Position numbers and translations under genes: made by a program
Notes under the pieces: model-generated
Told to the model about the DNA's origin: nothing
The model's database searches: none
The model's input: only the letters and a program-made list of their open reading frames with translations
DNA from: DASYML01 sp036399835
Lineage (GTDB): Bacteria; Acidobacteriota; Blastocatellia; Pyrinomonadales; Pyrinomonadaceae
Length of the DNA: 60,161 nt
NCBI GenBank assembly: GCA_036399835.1
Contig: DASWMI010000118.1
Coordinates: 1 to 60,161, forward strand
Reading direction: 5' to 3'
Part shown: one piece after another, positions 50,298-58,352 of the stretch
Layout: each line of letters opens with the position of its first letter
Position numbering within the stretch: the first letter of the stretch is position 1

Positions 50298-52004
50298 ATG
50301 TGTCCCCTGAATCTACGAAAAATCATCCTGACGTTTTTTTGCCTGGCAGTCGGCGTTTGCTTCCCGCCCGGCGAAGGCTTCGCACAGTCACTTGAGCGCC
50401 ACTTCGACACGCCGGAAAAGGTCCAGTTGACGATTAAAAATCGCAATGGCCGCGTCACGCTGACGGCTTCAGACGAGCAGAGGGGCGTCTCGCTCAAGGC
50501 CAGCTCGCCGGGCGCGCCCGTGGCCGAAAGCGATGTCGGCGCGGTCTCGACCGGCGGCCAAGTAGAGATTACTGTGCGCACGCGTCAGGGAGAAAAGGAC
50601 CGCATAGACCTGGACCTGATTGTCCCTCCGCGCGCTCGCGTCAAGGTCGAGACGGAAGCCGGGGCGGTTGACGTAATCGGCAACGTGGAAGCGGCTGAAG
50701 TCTCTACGAACACGGGGACGATTCACGCGGACGTGCCGGTCGAGGCCCTGCGTTTCAACTTTCTCTGGCAGGCCAGCCGCCCGCGCTTTCTGAGCGATGT
50801 CGAATTGCCAAAGGTCAAGGAGAAGGCCGGGGGCTGGTTCTCGATTTCCGGTAAGGTCGGCGACAAGAAGGCGAAAAGGGAGGCGCGCGTCGAGCTTGAT
50901 TTTACGACGCAGCGCGGCGTCGTGCTGCTCAATGTTGACCCTACTTCTGTGCCAGCGGATTTGCGCGAGCGTCCGCTGACCGAAGCCGCCAAGGCTATCG
51001 TCAGAAGCGGCGACAACGAGCTGATTGACGCCATACGCAAGATTAGCCCGCGCTACTTCGGCGACTATGCCAAGACGCTCCCGCCGCCCAAAGATGAGCC
51101 TGCGCTGCTCTCTCGCCGCCCTGCCACACTGCTCGCCACGCAGGTTGCGCCGCAGCTCATGCGCATCAACGCGAGCGTCACGGACAGGCACGGACGCGCC
51201 GTCAGCGGTCTCGGCGTAAAGGATTTTACGGTCATCGAAAACGGCGAAGAGCGCAAGGTGATGAATGTCGCAACCGCCAGCGAGCCTTTCAATCTGGTCC
51301 TCCTGCTGGACGTTTCGGGAAGCGTCGAAGACCACATGAACTTTATCAGAAAGGCTGCGCGAGATTTCCTGCGCACGGTCAGCCCGCAGGACAGCATAGC
51401 TATCATCAGCTTTCGCGACGACATACAGGTCATCTCTGATTTTACGACAGACAGACAGCTTCTCTCGCAGCGTCTGGAAGAGATTGACGCGGGCGGCGCG
51501 ACCGCGCTCTACGACGCTCTGGCTTATACCCTTGTCGGACAGCTCCGAAAAGTGCGCGGCGAAAGGACTGCTATCGTCATCCTCTCTGACGGCGACGACA
51601 ATCGCTCTTTTGTGCCTTTCCCTGCGGTGCTCGAAGCGACGATTGAATCCGGCGCTCTGATCTATCCGCTCTACGTCCCTTCGGGTCTCATTCCCGAATC
51701 GAGCGTGCCTGCCAGCCAGACTACGCTAGACCCCTTGCGCACGCGCTATCTGACGATTACGACGCGCGCGGAAGAACAGGGCCGCAAGCTGGCGGAAGTC
51801 TCAGGCGGCGTCTACTTTCAGGTCACGCGTCTGGAAGATTTGCAGAAGGCTTACGACGACATAGTGGCGCAGCTTCGCATGGCCTACACGATTACCTACG
51901 CCTCTAACACAAACGACGGGCGCGAGCGCCGCATACGCATACGCACCACACGCGAAGGCGCATCCGTGCGTCTCAGCCCTGCGGTCGGCGTCGCCGCGCC
52001 CTGA
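50298..52004 (+). CDS. secreted VWA-domain protein (acidobacterial VWFA-related type)
   Basis: From the ATG at 50298 the protein has 568 residues with a signal peptide (helix about 8-20, cut near GEGFAQS). An N-terminal beta-rich domain (VTLTASDEQRGVSLK) leads to a typical VTDRHGRAVSGLGVKDFTV segment and a von Willebrand A domain. The MIDAS motif is DVSGS in FNLVLLLDVSGSV, with later Thr and Asp in SDGDD. VWA domains bind proteins through a metal ion. This layout is expanded in Acidobacteriota. An ATG at 50265 is an alternative start. Confidence 0.85.
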   Translation: MCPLNLRKIILTFFCLAVGVCFPPGEGFAQSLERHFDTPEKVQLTIKNRNGRVTLTASDEQRGVSLKASSPGAPVAESDVGAVSTGGQVEITVRTRQGEKDRIDLDLIVPPRARVKVETEAGAVDVIGNVEAAEVSTNTGTIHADVPVEALRFNFLWQASRPRFLSDVELPKVKEKAGGWFSISGKVGDKKAKREARVELDFTTQRGVVLLNVDPTSVPADLRERPLTEAAKAIVRSGDNELIDAIRKISPRYFGDYAKTLPPPKDEPALLSRRPATLLATQVAPQLMRINASVTDRHGRAVSGLGVKDFTVIENGEERKVMNVATASEPFNLVLLLDVSGSVEDHMNFIRKAARDFLRTVSPQDSIAIISFRDDIQVISDFTTDRQLLSQRLEEIDAGGATALYDALAYTLVGQLRKVRGERTAIVILSDGDDNRSFVPFPAVLEATIESGALIYPLYVPSGLIPESSVPASQTTLDPLRTRYLTITTRAEEQGRKLAEVSGGVYFQVTRLEDLQKAYDDIVAQLRMAYTITYASNTNDGRERRIRIRTTREGASVRLSPAVGVAAP

Positions 52005-52033
52005 AGGCGTCCCGTTGCATCATCTTTGAGAAT

Positions 52034-53437
52034 ATGTCTCGTCCCCTGCTGCTATCTCTTTTTGACGCGACCGAGCGCCGCCCGCTGACTGTCACGGAAC
52101 TGACGATGCAGGTGCGCGGCGCTCTCGAATCGCGTTTTGCCTCCGTCTGGGTCGAAGGGGAAATCTCCAACTTTAAAGAGGCCGCTTCGGGCCACTGGTA
52201 TTTCACGATTAAGGATGAGAGCGCGCAGTTGCGCTCGACCTGCTTTCGCGGCGTCAACAACCGCATACGCTTTCGCCCTTCGGACGGCTTGCAGGTACGC
52301 GCGCGCGGTCGCTTGACTGTTTACGAGCCGCGCGGCGAATACGAGTTGATGGTCGAGGCGCTGGACCCCGTCGGCGCTGGCGCGCTCCGCGTAGCCTTCG
52401 AGCAGCTCCGCGACCGTCTCTCGGCGGAGGGCCTCTTTGCCGAACAGCTCAAGCGCCCGCTGCCGCTTTTGCCTCGCCGCATAGGGCTGGTCACTTCGCC
52501 TAACGGCGCTGCCCTGCGCGACATCCTGACCATCCTCGCGCGCCGCACGCGCACGGTCCATGTGCTTCTTTCGCCTGCGCGCGTGCAGGGCGAAGGCGCT
52601 GGCCTTGAGATCGTCCGCGCGCTTGAACTTTTGAACAATCATCACGCCAACGCTCTCATTAATGGTCGCGAAGAAGACCAGGTGGATGTCATCATAGTTG
52701 GCAGGGGCGGCGGCTCTGCGGAAGATTTGTGGGCCTTTAACGATGAGGCGCTGGCCCGCGCCATACGCGCCTCCCGCATCCCTGTCATCTCGGCTGTCGG
52801 TCACGAGACCGATTTCACCATCGCAGATTTCGCTGCGGACCTGCGCGCGCCCACGCCTTCAGCCGCAGCCGAGTTGGTCGCCGCGCGTGAAGACGAACTC
52901 GCCGACGGCATCCGGACCCGCACGCGAGACCTGCTGCGCGCCATACGCTTTCAGCTGATGGAGGCGCGCGCGCGCGTGCAGGAGGCGGCCATGTCGCAGG
53001 GCTTCGACGATGTGCAGGCGCGCTTGCGCACAACCAAATCTCTGGGCCAGTCTCTTCAGCACAGGATGGAAACCTTAATCAGGCTCAAGGCTCAACACGT
53101 GCGCCGCCGCGCAGAAGGCTGGCAACACAGGCTACAGCCCGTACAGTTGGCCGCGAGCGTCTCGGCTGCGCGGACGCGCTTCGGTGTTGTTCGGACGGCG
53201 CGTGATGCGGCCCTTGCCGCGAGCCTTGAGGAAGCGCGTGCGCGCCTCGGTATCGCGGCGGCTTCGCTCGATGCCATGTCTCCGCTCGCGGTGCTCAAAC
53301 GCGGTTACGCTCTGGTCCAGGACGAAAAGGGAAAGCTCGTTCGGGATGCGCGCGCGGTTGAAGCGGGCGATACTCTCAGGCTGCGACTCTCGGCTGGCTC
53401 TCTCTCTTGCCGCGTGGAAAAGACGGAAGACGAATAA
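52034..53437 (+). CDS. xseA: exodeoxyribonuclease VII large subunit
   Basis: The 467-residue protein has an N-terminal OB fold (WVEGEISNFKEAASGHWYFT) and the catalytic domain with GLVTSPNGAALRD, IIVGRGGGSAEDLWAFNDE and GHETDFTIADFAADLRAPTP, here quoted as parts. A helical C-terminal coiled coil binds the small subunits. The enzyme digests single-stranded DNA from both ends. Its stop codon overlaps the next start codon (TAATG), so translation is coupled to the membrane-protein gene. The small-subunit gene xseB follows one gene later. Confidence 0.95.
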   Translation: MSRPLLLSLFDATERRPLTVTELTMQVRGALESRFASVWVEGEISNFKEAASGHWYFTIKDESAQLRSTCFRGVNNRIRFRPSDGLQVRARGRLTVYEPRGEYELMVEALDPVGAGALRVAFEQLRDRLSAEGLFAEQLKRPLPLLPRRIGLVTSPNGAALRDILTILARRTRTVHVLLSPARVQGEGAGLEIVRALELLNNHHANALINGREEDQVDVIIVGRGGGSAEDLWAFNDEALARAIRASRIPVISAVGHETDFTIADFAADLRAPTPSAAAELVAAREDELADGIRTRTRDLLRAIRFQLMEARARVQEAAMSQGFDDVQARLRTTKSLGQSLQHRMETLIRLKAQHVRRRAEGWQHRLQPVQLAASVSAARTRFGVVRTARDAALAASLEEARARLGIAAASLDAMSPLAVLKRGYALVQDEKGKLVRDARAVEAGDTLRLRLSAGSLSCRVEKTEDE

Positions 53438-54207
53438 TGCCTGGACCAACTCAAAAAAGCTCGCGCGGAAAGCGCAACCGCATCGTCATCAACATCGAAG
53501 GCGCTAAGCAGAAGGCGCGTGGCCTGAGAGGAGGAGGCAGCGGCGGAAAGGTGCTCGGCATCATCGGCATCCTGCTTCTGGTCATTATCCTCTCCATCGT
53601 CGCGGGCATCTACTTCTGGTGGCAGAGCTATAAGACGCGCCCTGCCTATTCGCTCGCGCTCATCGTTGACGCAGCGCAGCGCAACGACCAGGCGACCTTA
53701 GATGAGATGGTTGATACAAACCAGGTCGTCGAAAACTTCGTCAAGCAGATGACGGATAGGAACGGCGCTGGACTGTTGACTGGATTGAGCGACCCGCTGC
53801 GCAGGCAGGCACAGTCCGTGGCGCTCAGGTCTTTGCCGCAGGTCAGGGAGCGCGTCCGGCAGGAGGTCTCGAATCAAATCAAGGAGCTATCCACGCGCGC
53901 CGAAAGCAAACCCTTCCTGCTGATTGCGCTCGGCATGCCCTTCGCCGTAGACATCAAACAGCAGGATGAGACAGCCAGCGTCAAAGCCAATCTCAAGGAG
54001 AGACCCGTCGAGCTAACCATGCAACGCAACGGCGAACGCTGGAAAATCGTCGCCCTCAAGGACGACGCGCTCGCCGCACGCATCATAGAAAACATCACCA
54101 AAGGCCAGCCCGCCGCCAGCCAGCCCACGCTCCCAGACGTGCGCAAGGAGATTAAGAAGCGCCTGCCGCCTGGCGTGCCCGATATACCGCTGCTCGATAA
54201 CAAGTGA
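53437..54207 (+). CDS. hypothetical membrane protein between xseA and xseB
   Basis: The 256-residue protein starts at the ATG at 53437, which shares bases with the xseA stop codon. A basic N-terminus with a Gly-rich stretch leads to one membrane helix (about residues 39-60). The rest is an alpha/beta soluble domain (YSLALIVDAAQRNDQATLDEMV...FAVDIKQQDETASVKANLK) like DUF2939-type proteins. The C-terminus is Pro-rich. It should be anchored with the domain outside the cytoplasm. Its place inside the exonuclease VII operon is unusual. Confidence 0.7.
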   Translation: MPGPTQKSSRGKRNRIVINIEGAKQKARGLRGGGSGGKVLGIIGILLLVIILSIVAGIYFWWQSYKTRPAYSLALIVDAAQRNDQATLDEMVDTNQVVENFVKQMTDRNGAGLLTGLSDPLRRQAQSVALRSLPQVRERVRQEVSNQIKELSTRAESKPFLLIALGMPFAVDIKQQDETASVKANLKERPVELTMQRNGERWKIVALKDDALAARIIENITKGQPAASQPTLPDVRKEIKKRLPPGVPDIPLLDNK

Positions 54208-54327
54208 AATATAAAGCAGGGATGCTTTGCTCAACAATTCAAAATGGCTACGAGATTCGGCTATAAGTAAAAGAACCGGAATCGAATATTTCCGGCTTGA
54301 GGGGGGTAAGGCAATAAGTTATTCAAG

Positions 54328-54621
54328 ATGAAGAAGACAGAGAGACAGAGTCAGAGCTTTGAAGCATCGCTCGCCGCTTTGGAGAAGATCGTGCGCGAGC
54401 TTGAGCGCGGAGACTTGCCGCTCGAAAAGAGCCTGGAATTGTTCGAGCAGGGCGTGCGTCTTTCGCGTGAGTGCCAGGAGCGGCTTAATCAGGCCGAGCG
54501 GCGGATTGAGGTGCTCTTGCGCGACGAGGCGGGGCGGCCTGTGCTCGACGCCTTCGATGAGGATGAAGGGTTGAGAATCGCGGACGAGGAAGAGGCTGAG
54601 GATGATGAGAGCGTCTTCTGA
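54328..54621 (+). CDS. xseB: exodeoxyribonuclease VII small subunit
   Basis: The 97-residue protein has the family core SFEASLAALEKIVRELERGD and LPLEKSLELFEQGVRLSREC, two helices that wrap the large subunit. The acidic C-terminal tail is variable. Several copies bind each XseA chain. It overlaps the next gene by 20 bases, so translation is coupled to polyprenyl synthase, the usual neighbour of xseB in many bacteria. Confidence 0.93.
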   Translation: MKKTERQSQSFEASLAALEKIVRELERGDLPLEKSLELFEQGVRLSRECQERLNQAERRIEVLLRDEAGRPVLDAFDEDEGLRIADEEEAEDDESVF

Positions 54622-55531
54622 GATTCCAGTGGTCCTGGATGCTGCGGACGTGCTCAGGTTCTTCAGGCAGTGCCGCACGCTGGTTGACGAGCGGCTGGCG
54701 CGGCTTCTGCCCTCCGAGCAGGACGGGCCGCAGCGTGTTCATAGCGCTATGCGTTGGAGTATCTTCGCCGGAGGCAAGCGACTGCGACCCGCGCTCGTCC
54801 TCGCAGTGGGCCGGACCTTTGAGCTGGCCGACGAAGAGCCTTTGCTGGCGACAGCCTGCGCGCTGGAAATGATTCACACCTACTCGCTGATTCACGACGA
54901 CCTGCCCGCGATGGATGATGACGAGCTGCGGCGCGGACGTCCGACCTGCCATGTGCGTTTTGACGAAGCGACGGCCATCCTGGCGGGTGATGCGCTTCAG
55001 ACGCTGGCCTTTCAGGTCATCGCCGAAGATGAGAGCCTGGCGGCTGAGATTCGCGTGCGACTCCTGTCGGAAGTGGCGCGTGCGGCGGGGACGCCGGGCG
55101 GGATGGTGGCCGGGCAGGGGTTCGATCTGGCAGCCGAAGCCGCTGGCGTGACGGGCGCAGAGCTTGAGCGCATACATCAGCACAAGACGGGCGCGATGAT
55201 TATCGCAGCCGCGCGCGCGGGCGCGATTATCGCGGGCGCAAGCGACCTGGAAATCGAAGCCATAACGCGTTATGCTGCCGCCGTCGGGCTGCTCTTTCAG
55301 ATTACGGATGACCTGCTCGATGTGACGGCGAGCGCCGAAGACCTGGGCAAGACTCCAGGCAAGGATGCGCGCTCAAGCAAGGCTACCTATCCGGCTCTTC
55401 ACGGTCTTGAAGAGACGCGCGAGCTGGCCCGGAGGGTCAATCTTGAAGCCCGCGACGCGCTGGACCAGATAGAGCGACCGACTGCATTACTCTCTGCGAT
55501 TGCAGACTTCATACTCCATCGCCGCGCGTGA
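54602..55531 (+). CDS. ispA: polyprenyl synthetase (farnesyl/geranylgeranyl-diphosphate synthase)
   Basis: The 309-residue protein has both aspartate-rich motifs: DDLPAMDDD (FARM) and DDLLD (SARM). GGKRLRPAL and the segment EMIHTYSLIHDD are further signatures of trans-prenyltransferases of the IspA group. It condenses isopentenyl diphosphate with allylic diphosphates for quinone or undecaprenyl side chains. Chain length cannot be fixed from the sequence. The start overlaps xseB; a neighbouring ATG at 54605 is equivalent. The xseA/xseB/ispA order is common. Confidence 0.9.
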   Translation: MMRASSEIPVVLDAADVLRFFRQCRTLVDERLARLLPSEQDGPQRVHSAMRWSIFAGGKRLRPALVLAVGRTFELADEEPLLATACALEMIHTYSLIHDDLPAMDDDELRRGRPTCHVRFDEATAILAGDALQTLAFQVIAEDESLAAEIRVRLLSEVARAAGTPGGMVAGQGFDLAAEAAGVTGAELERIHQHKTGAMIIAAARAGAIIAGASDLEIEAITRYAAAVGLLFQITDDLLDVTASAEDLGKTPGKDARSSKATYPALHGLEETRELARRVNLEARDALDQIERPTALLSAIADFILHRRA

Positions 55532-55567
55532 CGCGCGATTTTGACCTTGCGACGAAAGGATACTCTC

Positions 55568-57004
55568 TTGAAACCTCGCTTGCCTCTGATTATTCTCCTG
55601 CTCTTGATAACGGCTCTGCCCGCGCTGGCCCAGACTGAAGAGTGGGCGCCGTTTACCTTGCAGCCGTACCAGACAGAGATACACATCTGGACCAGCGCAG
55701 AGGGCTTGACCTACGCCAGAGTCAAGCTGACTTTCAATAATACAGGCCACAGGATTGTTGACTGGGGAGAGGTCGTCAGAAACGGCAACGACTTTTCCGT
55801 GGATATTAAGCCGGAAAGATGGACGGGCGTCTCCGGGCAGATGATTCTTGAGCTGGACCAGATTTATGAGCTTGGGAGGCTCGCTCCGGGCGCGTACACC
55901 TTCTCGGTCAAATCCAGGGGCGCGGCGGTCGAGAGCCAGCCCTTTGACCCGGTCGCCGTCATCGAACACTGGGAGGCGGCCACGCCCACCAGGGAGCAGA
56001 CCCTGATCGGCATCAGGACCAGCGGGGGAGTGACTTTCGCTTTCGTCACATTGAACATGGGAGACCAGCCCGTCAGGGTTTTGGACTGGGGAACGGTCGC
56101 GCGCCACGAGACGGACTTTTCCATAGACATCAAGATAGAGCGCTGGACCGGAGCGCCCGTGCGCAGAGGTCCGGGCGTCAACCAGGCTTTCTCGCTTGGA
56201 CCAACGCCGCCCGGCTCGTATTCCTTCACGGTCTATTCAAGAGGCGCGCTGGTCTTCCGGCAGCCCTTTAACGTTTTGAGCGCGAGCGGCTCTGTCTTTG
56301 GTAATCCGATTGACGACCCGCACTTCTTCGTCCGCCAGCACTATCTGGACTTTCTCAACCGCGAGCCTGAGTCCGGAGGGCTGACCTACTGGACCTACCA
56401 GTTAATCAATCCCTGCAACGGGCTGAGCACTTGCATCTACAGCATACGTCATCGCGTCTCTGCGGCCTTCTTCCTCTCCGCGGAATTTCACGAGACGGGC
56501 TACTTCGTCTATCGCTTCTACAAAGCCTCCTACGCGCGGCGGCCCGCTTACGCAGAGTTTGTGCGCGACCGCAACCTGCTGGTCGCCGGACCAAACATAG
56601 AGGCCAGCAAGCAGGCTTTCGCCGAAAACTGGACCAACCGCGCGGAGTTCAAAGAGGCTTATCCGGAAACCATGACGCCGGAAGAATTCGTCAACAAGCT
56701 CTTTGATACGATGCAGCTCTTTCCTTACACGGACGAGCGTTTACAGTTAGCCCAGGAGATGCGCGACGGCAAGACTCGCGCAGAGGTCTTGCGCGCCGCG
56801 ATAGAGATACGTGAGTTTGTCCAGCGCGAGAAGAATCCGGCCTTTGTCCTGATGCAGTATTTCGGCTATCTGAGGCGCGACCCGGATGAGGGCGGCTACC
56901 TCTTCTGGCTCGATGTCGTCAACAACCGAGACAGAAATAACTACAACGGCATGGTCCGCGCCTTTATCAATTCGGCGGAATACAGGGCGCGCTTTAGCCA
57001 GTAG
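55568..57004 (+). CDS. secreted DUF4214 protein with two N-terminal tandem domains
   Basis: I place the start at the TTG at 55568 (AAAGGA 7 bases before it), giving 478 residues with a signal peptide (cut near PALAQ). Two tandem domains of about 105 residues follow; both have the patterns VDWGEVVRNGNDFSVDIK / LDWGTVARHETDFSIDIK and ERWTGxxxx. The C-terminal 230 residues are DUF4214 (HYLDFLNREPESGGLTYW, ...YFGYLRRDPDEGGYLFWL). DUF4214 proteins are often surface or matrix associated. A longer frame from TTG 55541 is possible. A strong terminator follows. Confidence 0.75.
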   Translation: MKPRLPLIILLLLITALPALAQTEEWAPFTLQPYQTEIHIWTSAEGLTYARVKLTFNNTGHRIVDWGEVVRNGNDFSVDIKPERWTGVSGQMILELDQIYELGRLAPGAYTFSVKSRGAAVESQPFDPVAVIEHWEAATPTREQTLIGIRTSGGVTFAFVTLNMGDQPVRVLDWGTVARHETDFSIDIKIERWTGAPVRRGPGVNQAFSLGPTPPGSYSFTVYSRGALVFRQPFNVLSASGSVFGNPIDDPHFFVRQHYLDFLNREPESGGLTYWTYQLINPCNGLSTCIYSIRHRVSAAFFLSAEFHETGYFVYRFYKASYARRPAYAEFVRDRNLLVAGPNIEASKQAFAENWTNRAEFKEAYPETMTPEEFVNKLFDTMQLFPYTDERLQLAQEMRDGKTRAEVLRAAIEIREFVQREKNPAFVLMQYFGYLRRDPDEGGYLFWLDVVNNRDRNNYNGMVRAFINSAEYRARFSQ

Positions 57005-57040
57005 AAGACCCTCACCAGTCTGAGTATGAGGAAAAGAAGA

Positions 57041-57076
57041 AGGCCCGCGCCACAGGTTATGACGCGGGCCTTTTTC
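57041..57076 (+). terminator. rho-independent terminator after the DUF4214 gene
   Basis: AGGCCCGCG pairs perfectly with CGCGGGCCT across a 13-base loop and is followed by TTTTC. It lies 37 bases past the stop codon. Confidence 0.9.
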
Positions 57077-57090
57077 AAGTTGGGAAGCTC

Positions 57091-57399
57091 TCTCGAAAAC
57101 TTTAACCGGCCCGTTTGAATTTCCAGACAGGGAGTTTGAATTTCAAACTTGCGGTTAGAAATTCAAACCCGTCGGTTGAAGTTTCAAACTCGCCGTTTGA
57201 ATTTCCAACCAGGTAGTTAAAGTTTCCAACGCACTGGTTTGAAACTTTAACTGTCCGGTTAAAGTTTTCAACCGTCTTCCTTGAAAGATAAACCGCCAGG
57301 ACCTTTTTTCAAACCAGCCGTCCTATAATTTCAACCAGCCCGTTAAAGCTTCAAACCGTCGCCCGGTTAAATATTTCCGCCCTCCCGATAAATCAAACT
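57091..57399. repeat. array of about 15 palindromic units with 21-bp period
   Basis: The units resemble GGTTTGAAnTTTCAAACC, each an imperfect 17-base palindrome, with 3-5-base spacers. Unit starts lie near 57091, 57111, 57133, 57153, 57174, 57194, 57215, 57236, 57257, 57279, 57301, 57322, 57341, 57365 and 57387. Mean spacing is about 21 bp. The best unit is GTTTGAATTTCAAAC at 57134-57148. The last third is more degraded. It is placed after the terminator and has no coding frame. Confidence 0.85.
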
Positions 57400-57541
57400 A
57401 GCCACCGCAGGCACGGAGGCACGAGAGAAGACAAATCAGGAGGTAAGAAGACCATTCAACGCATCTCTCCTTCTTATTCTCTGTCTCTCAGTTTTATTCT
57501 CTGTGCCTCTGCGCCTCTGTGGCAGACGTTCGGGGTTTGAA
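57391..57541. repeat. intergenic inverted repeat, family E copy 2
   Basis: Arms GCCACCGCAGGCACGGAGGC and GTGCCTCTGCGCCTCTGTGG-type sequence enclose a loop of about 80 bases. The outer flanks TCAAACT and GGTTTGA also pair. It is a relative of 40310-40438 but with a different loop. Confidence 0.65.
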
Positions 57542-57549
57542 ATAATCTC

Positions 57550-58344
57550 TTAATCAGCGGTCGCGGCCCTCTCCTGCATCGCGCGAAGCTCTTCGGGGAT
57601 AAAGGTCGTGATGTGATGCGTGGCGGTGTGGCCATCTGCAAATGCCTGGTAGAGAGTGAAGTCTGGGAGCGAAAGACAGCTCAGCGGAGACTGGTGGTTA
57701 TAGCCCGTGTCGAGGCCTATGACGCTGTGCGAGATGTATATGCCGTGGCGTCCGAGCCGTCCGAGCAGGGGCAGAAAAGGCGTCGGCGTGTGGCCGAAGA
57801 TGCAGGGCTTGCCGTGATAGTTTTTGAAGAAATCCAGGTCGCGTGACCAGAGCAGCGTGTGCGGGTCCGTCTCGCGCGGGTGCTTGCCGCTCTCCAATCC
57901 GGCGTGAACGTAGAAGGCAAATTCGTCTTCGTAGAAGAGGGGCAGGCGATGGAAGAATTCAAGATGCTCAGGCGGGAGCATCTGCTTGATACGTTCACGC
58001 GCTCTGTCGAAATCCTCTTCCTTGACGAGACGCAGAAGGCCGCCCGTATATTGCTCGAAAGACATCTCGCCGCCCGTCACGGGCGAGAGCCAGAGATGAG
58101 AGCCGCCCTCCATAAAATCCAACAGCATCTGCTCGTGATTGCCGCGCAAACAGACGACGCGCTCCGGATTTTCGCCCTGCCATCGAATCACGTCGGAGAC
58201 GACGCCGGGCGCGTCAGGCCCCCTGTCAATAAAATCGCCGAGGAAGACCAGCGTATCCTGAAGCGGCTCGCGCGGTATCATCTCAAGAATGAGATTGAGC
58301 TGCGCCCGTCTCCCGTGTATGTCTCCGATGACGAAAGTTTTCAT
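57550..58344 (-). CDS. metallophosphoesterase (PPP-type Ser/Thr phosphatase-like)
   Basis: The 264-residue protein has the metal motifs GDIHGR (residues 7-12), GDFIDRG and RGNHE of the PPP/ApaH-like calcineurin family. Further motifs are VHAGLE and IFGHTPTP. It may dephosphorylate proteins or cleave Ap4A. The ATG at 58344 is 8 bases after the kinase/TPR stop codon, so the two leftward genes are in one operon. A Ser/Thr phosphatase next to a Ser/Thr kinase fits a signalling pair. Confidence 0.9.
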   Translation of the reverse strand: MKTFVIGDIHGRRAQLNLILEMIPREPLQDTLVFLGDFIDRGPDAPGVVSDVIRWQGENPERVVCLRGNHEQMLLDFMEGGSHLWLSPVTGGEMSFEQYTGGLLRLVKEEDFDRARERIKQMLPPEHLEFFHRLPLFYEDEFAFYVHAGLESGKHPRETDPHTLLWSRDLDFFKNYHGKPCIFGHTPTPFLPLLGRLGRHGIYISHSVIGLDTGYNHQSPLSCLSLPDFTLYQAFADGHTATHHITTFIPEELRAMQERAATAD

Positions 58345-58352
58345 GCGAGGCT

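Larger units (their letters stand above)
57005..57549. other. intergenic region between convergent genes
   Basis: This 545-base gap lies between a rightward and a leftward gene. It holds the terminator at 57041-57076, the palindrome array at 57091-57399 and the family E repeat at 57391-57541. I see no coding frame or RNA gene. Confidence 0.8.

Noticed and set aside
57091..57399. CRISPR array
   Set aside because: Units are palindromic and variable, spacers are 3-5 bp, and no cas gene is present.
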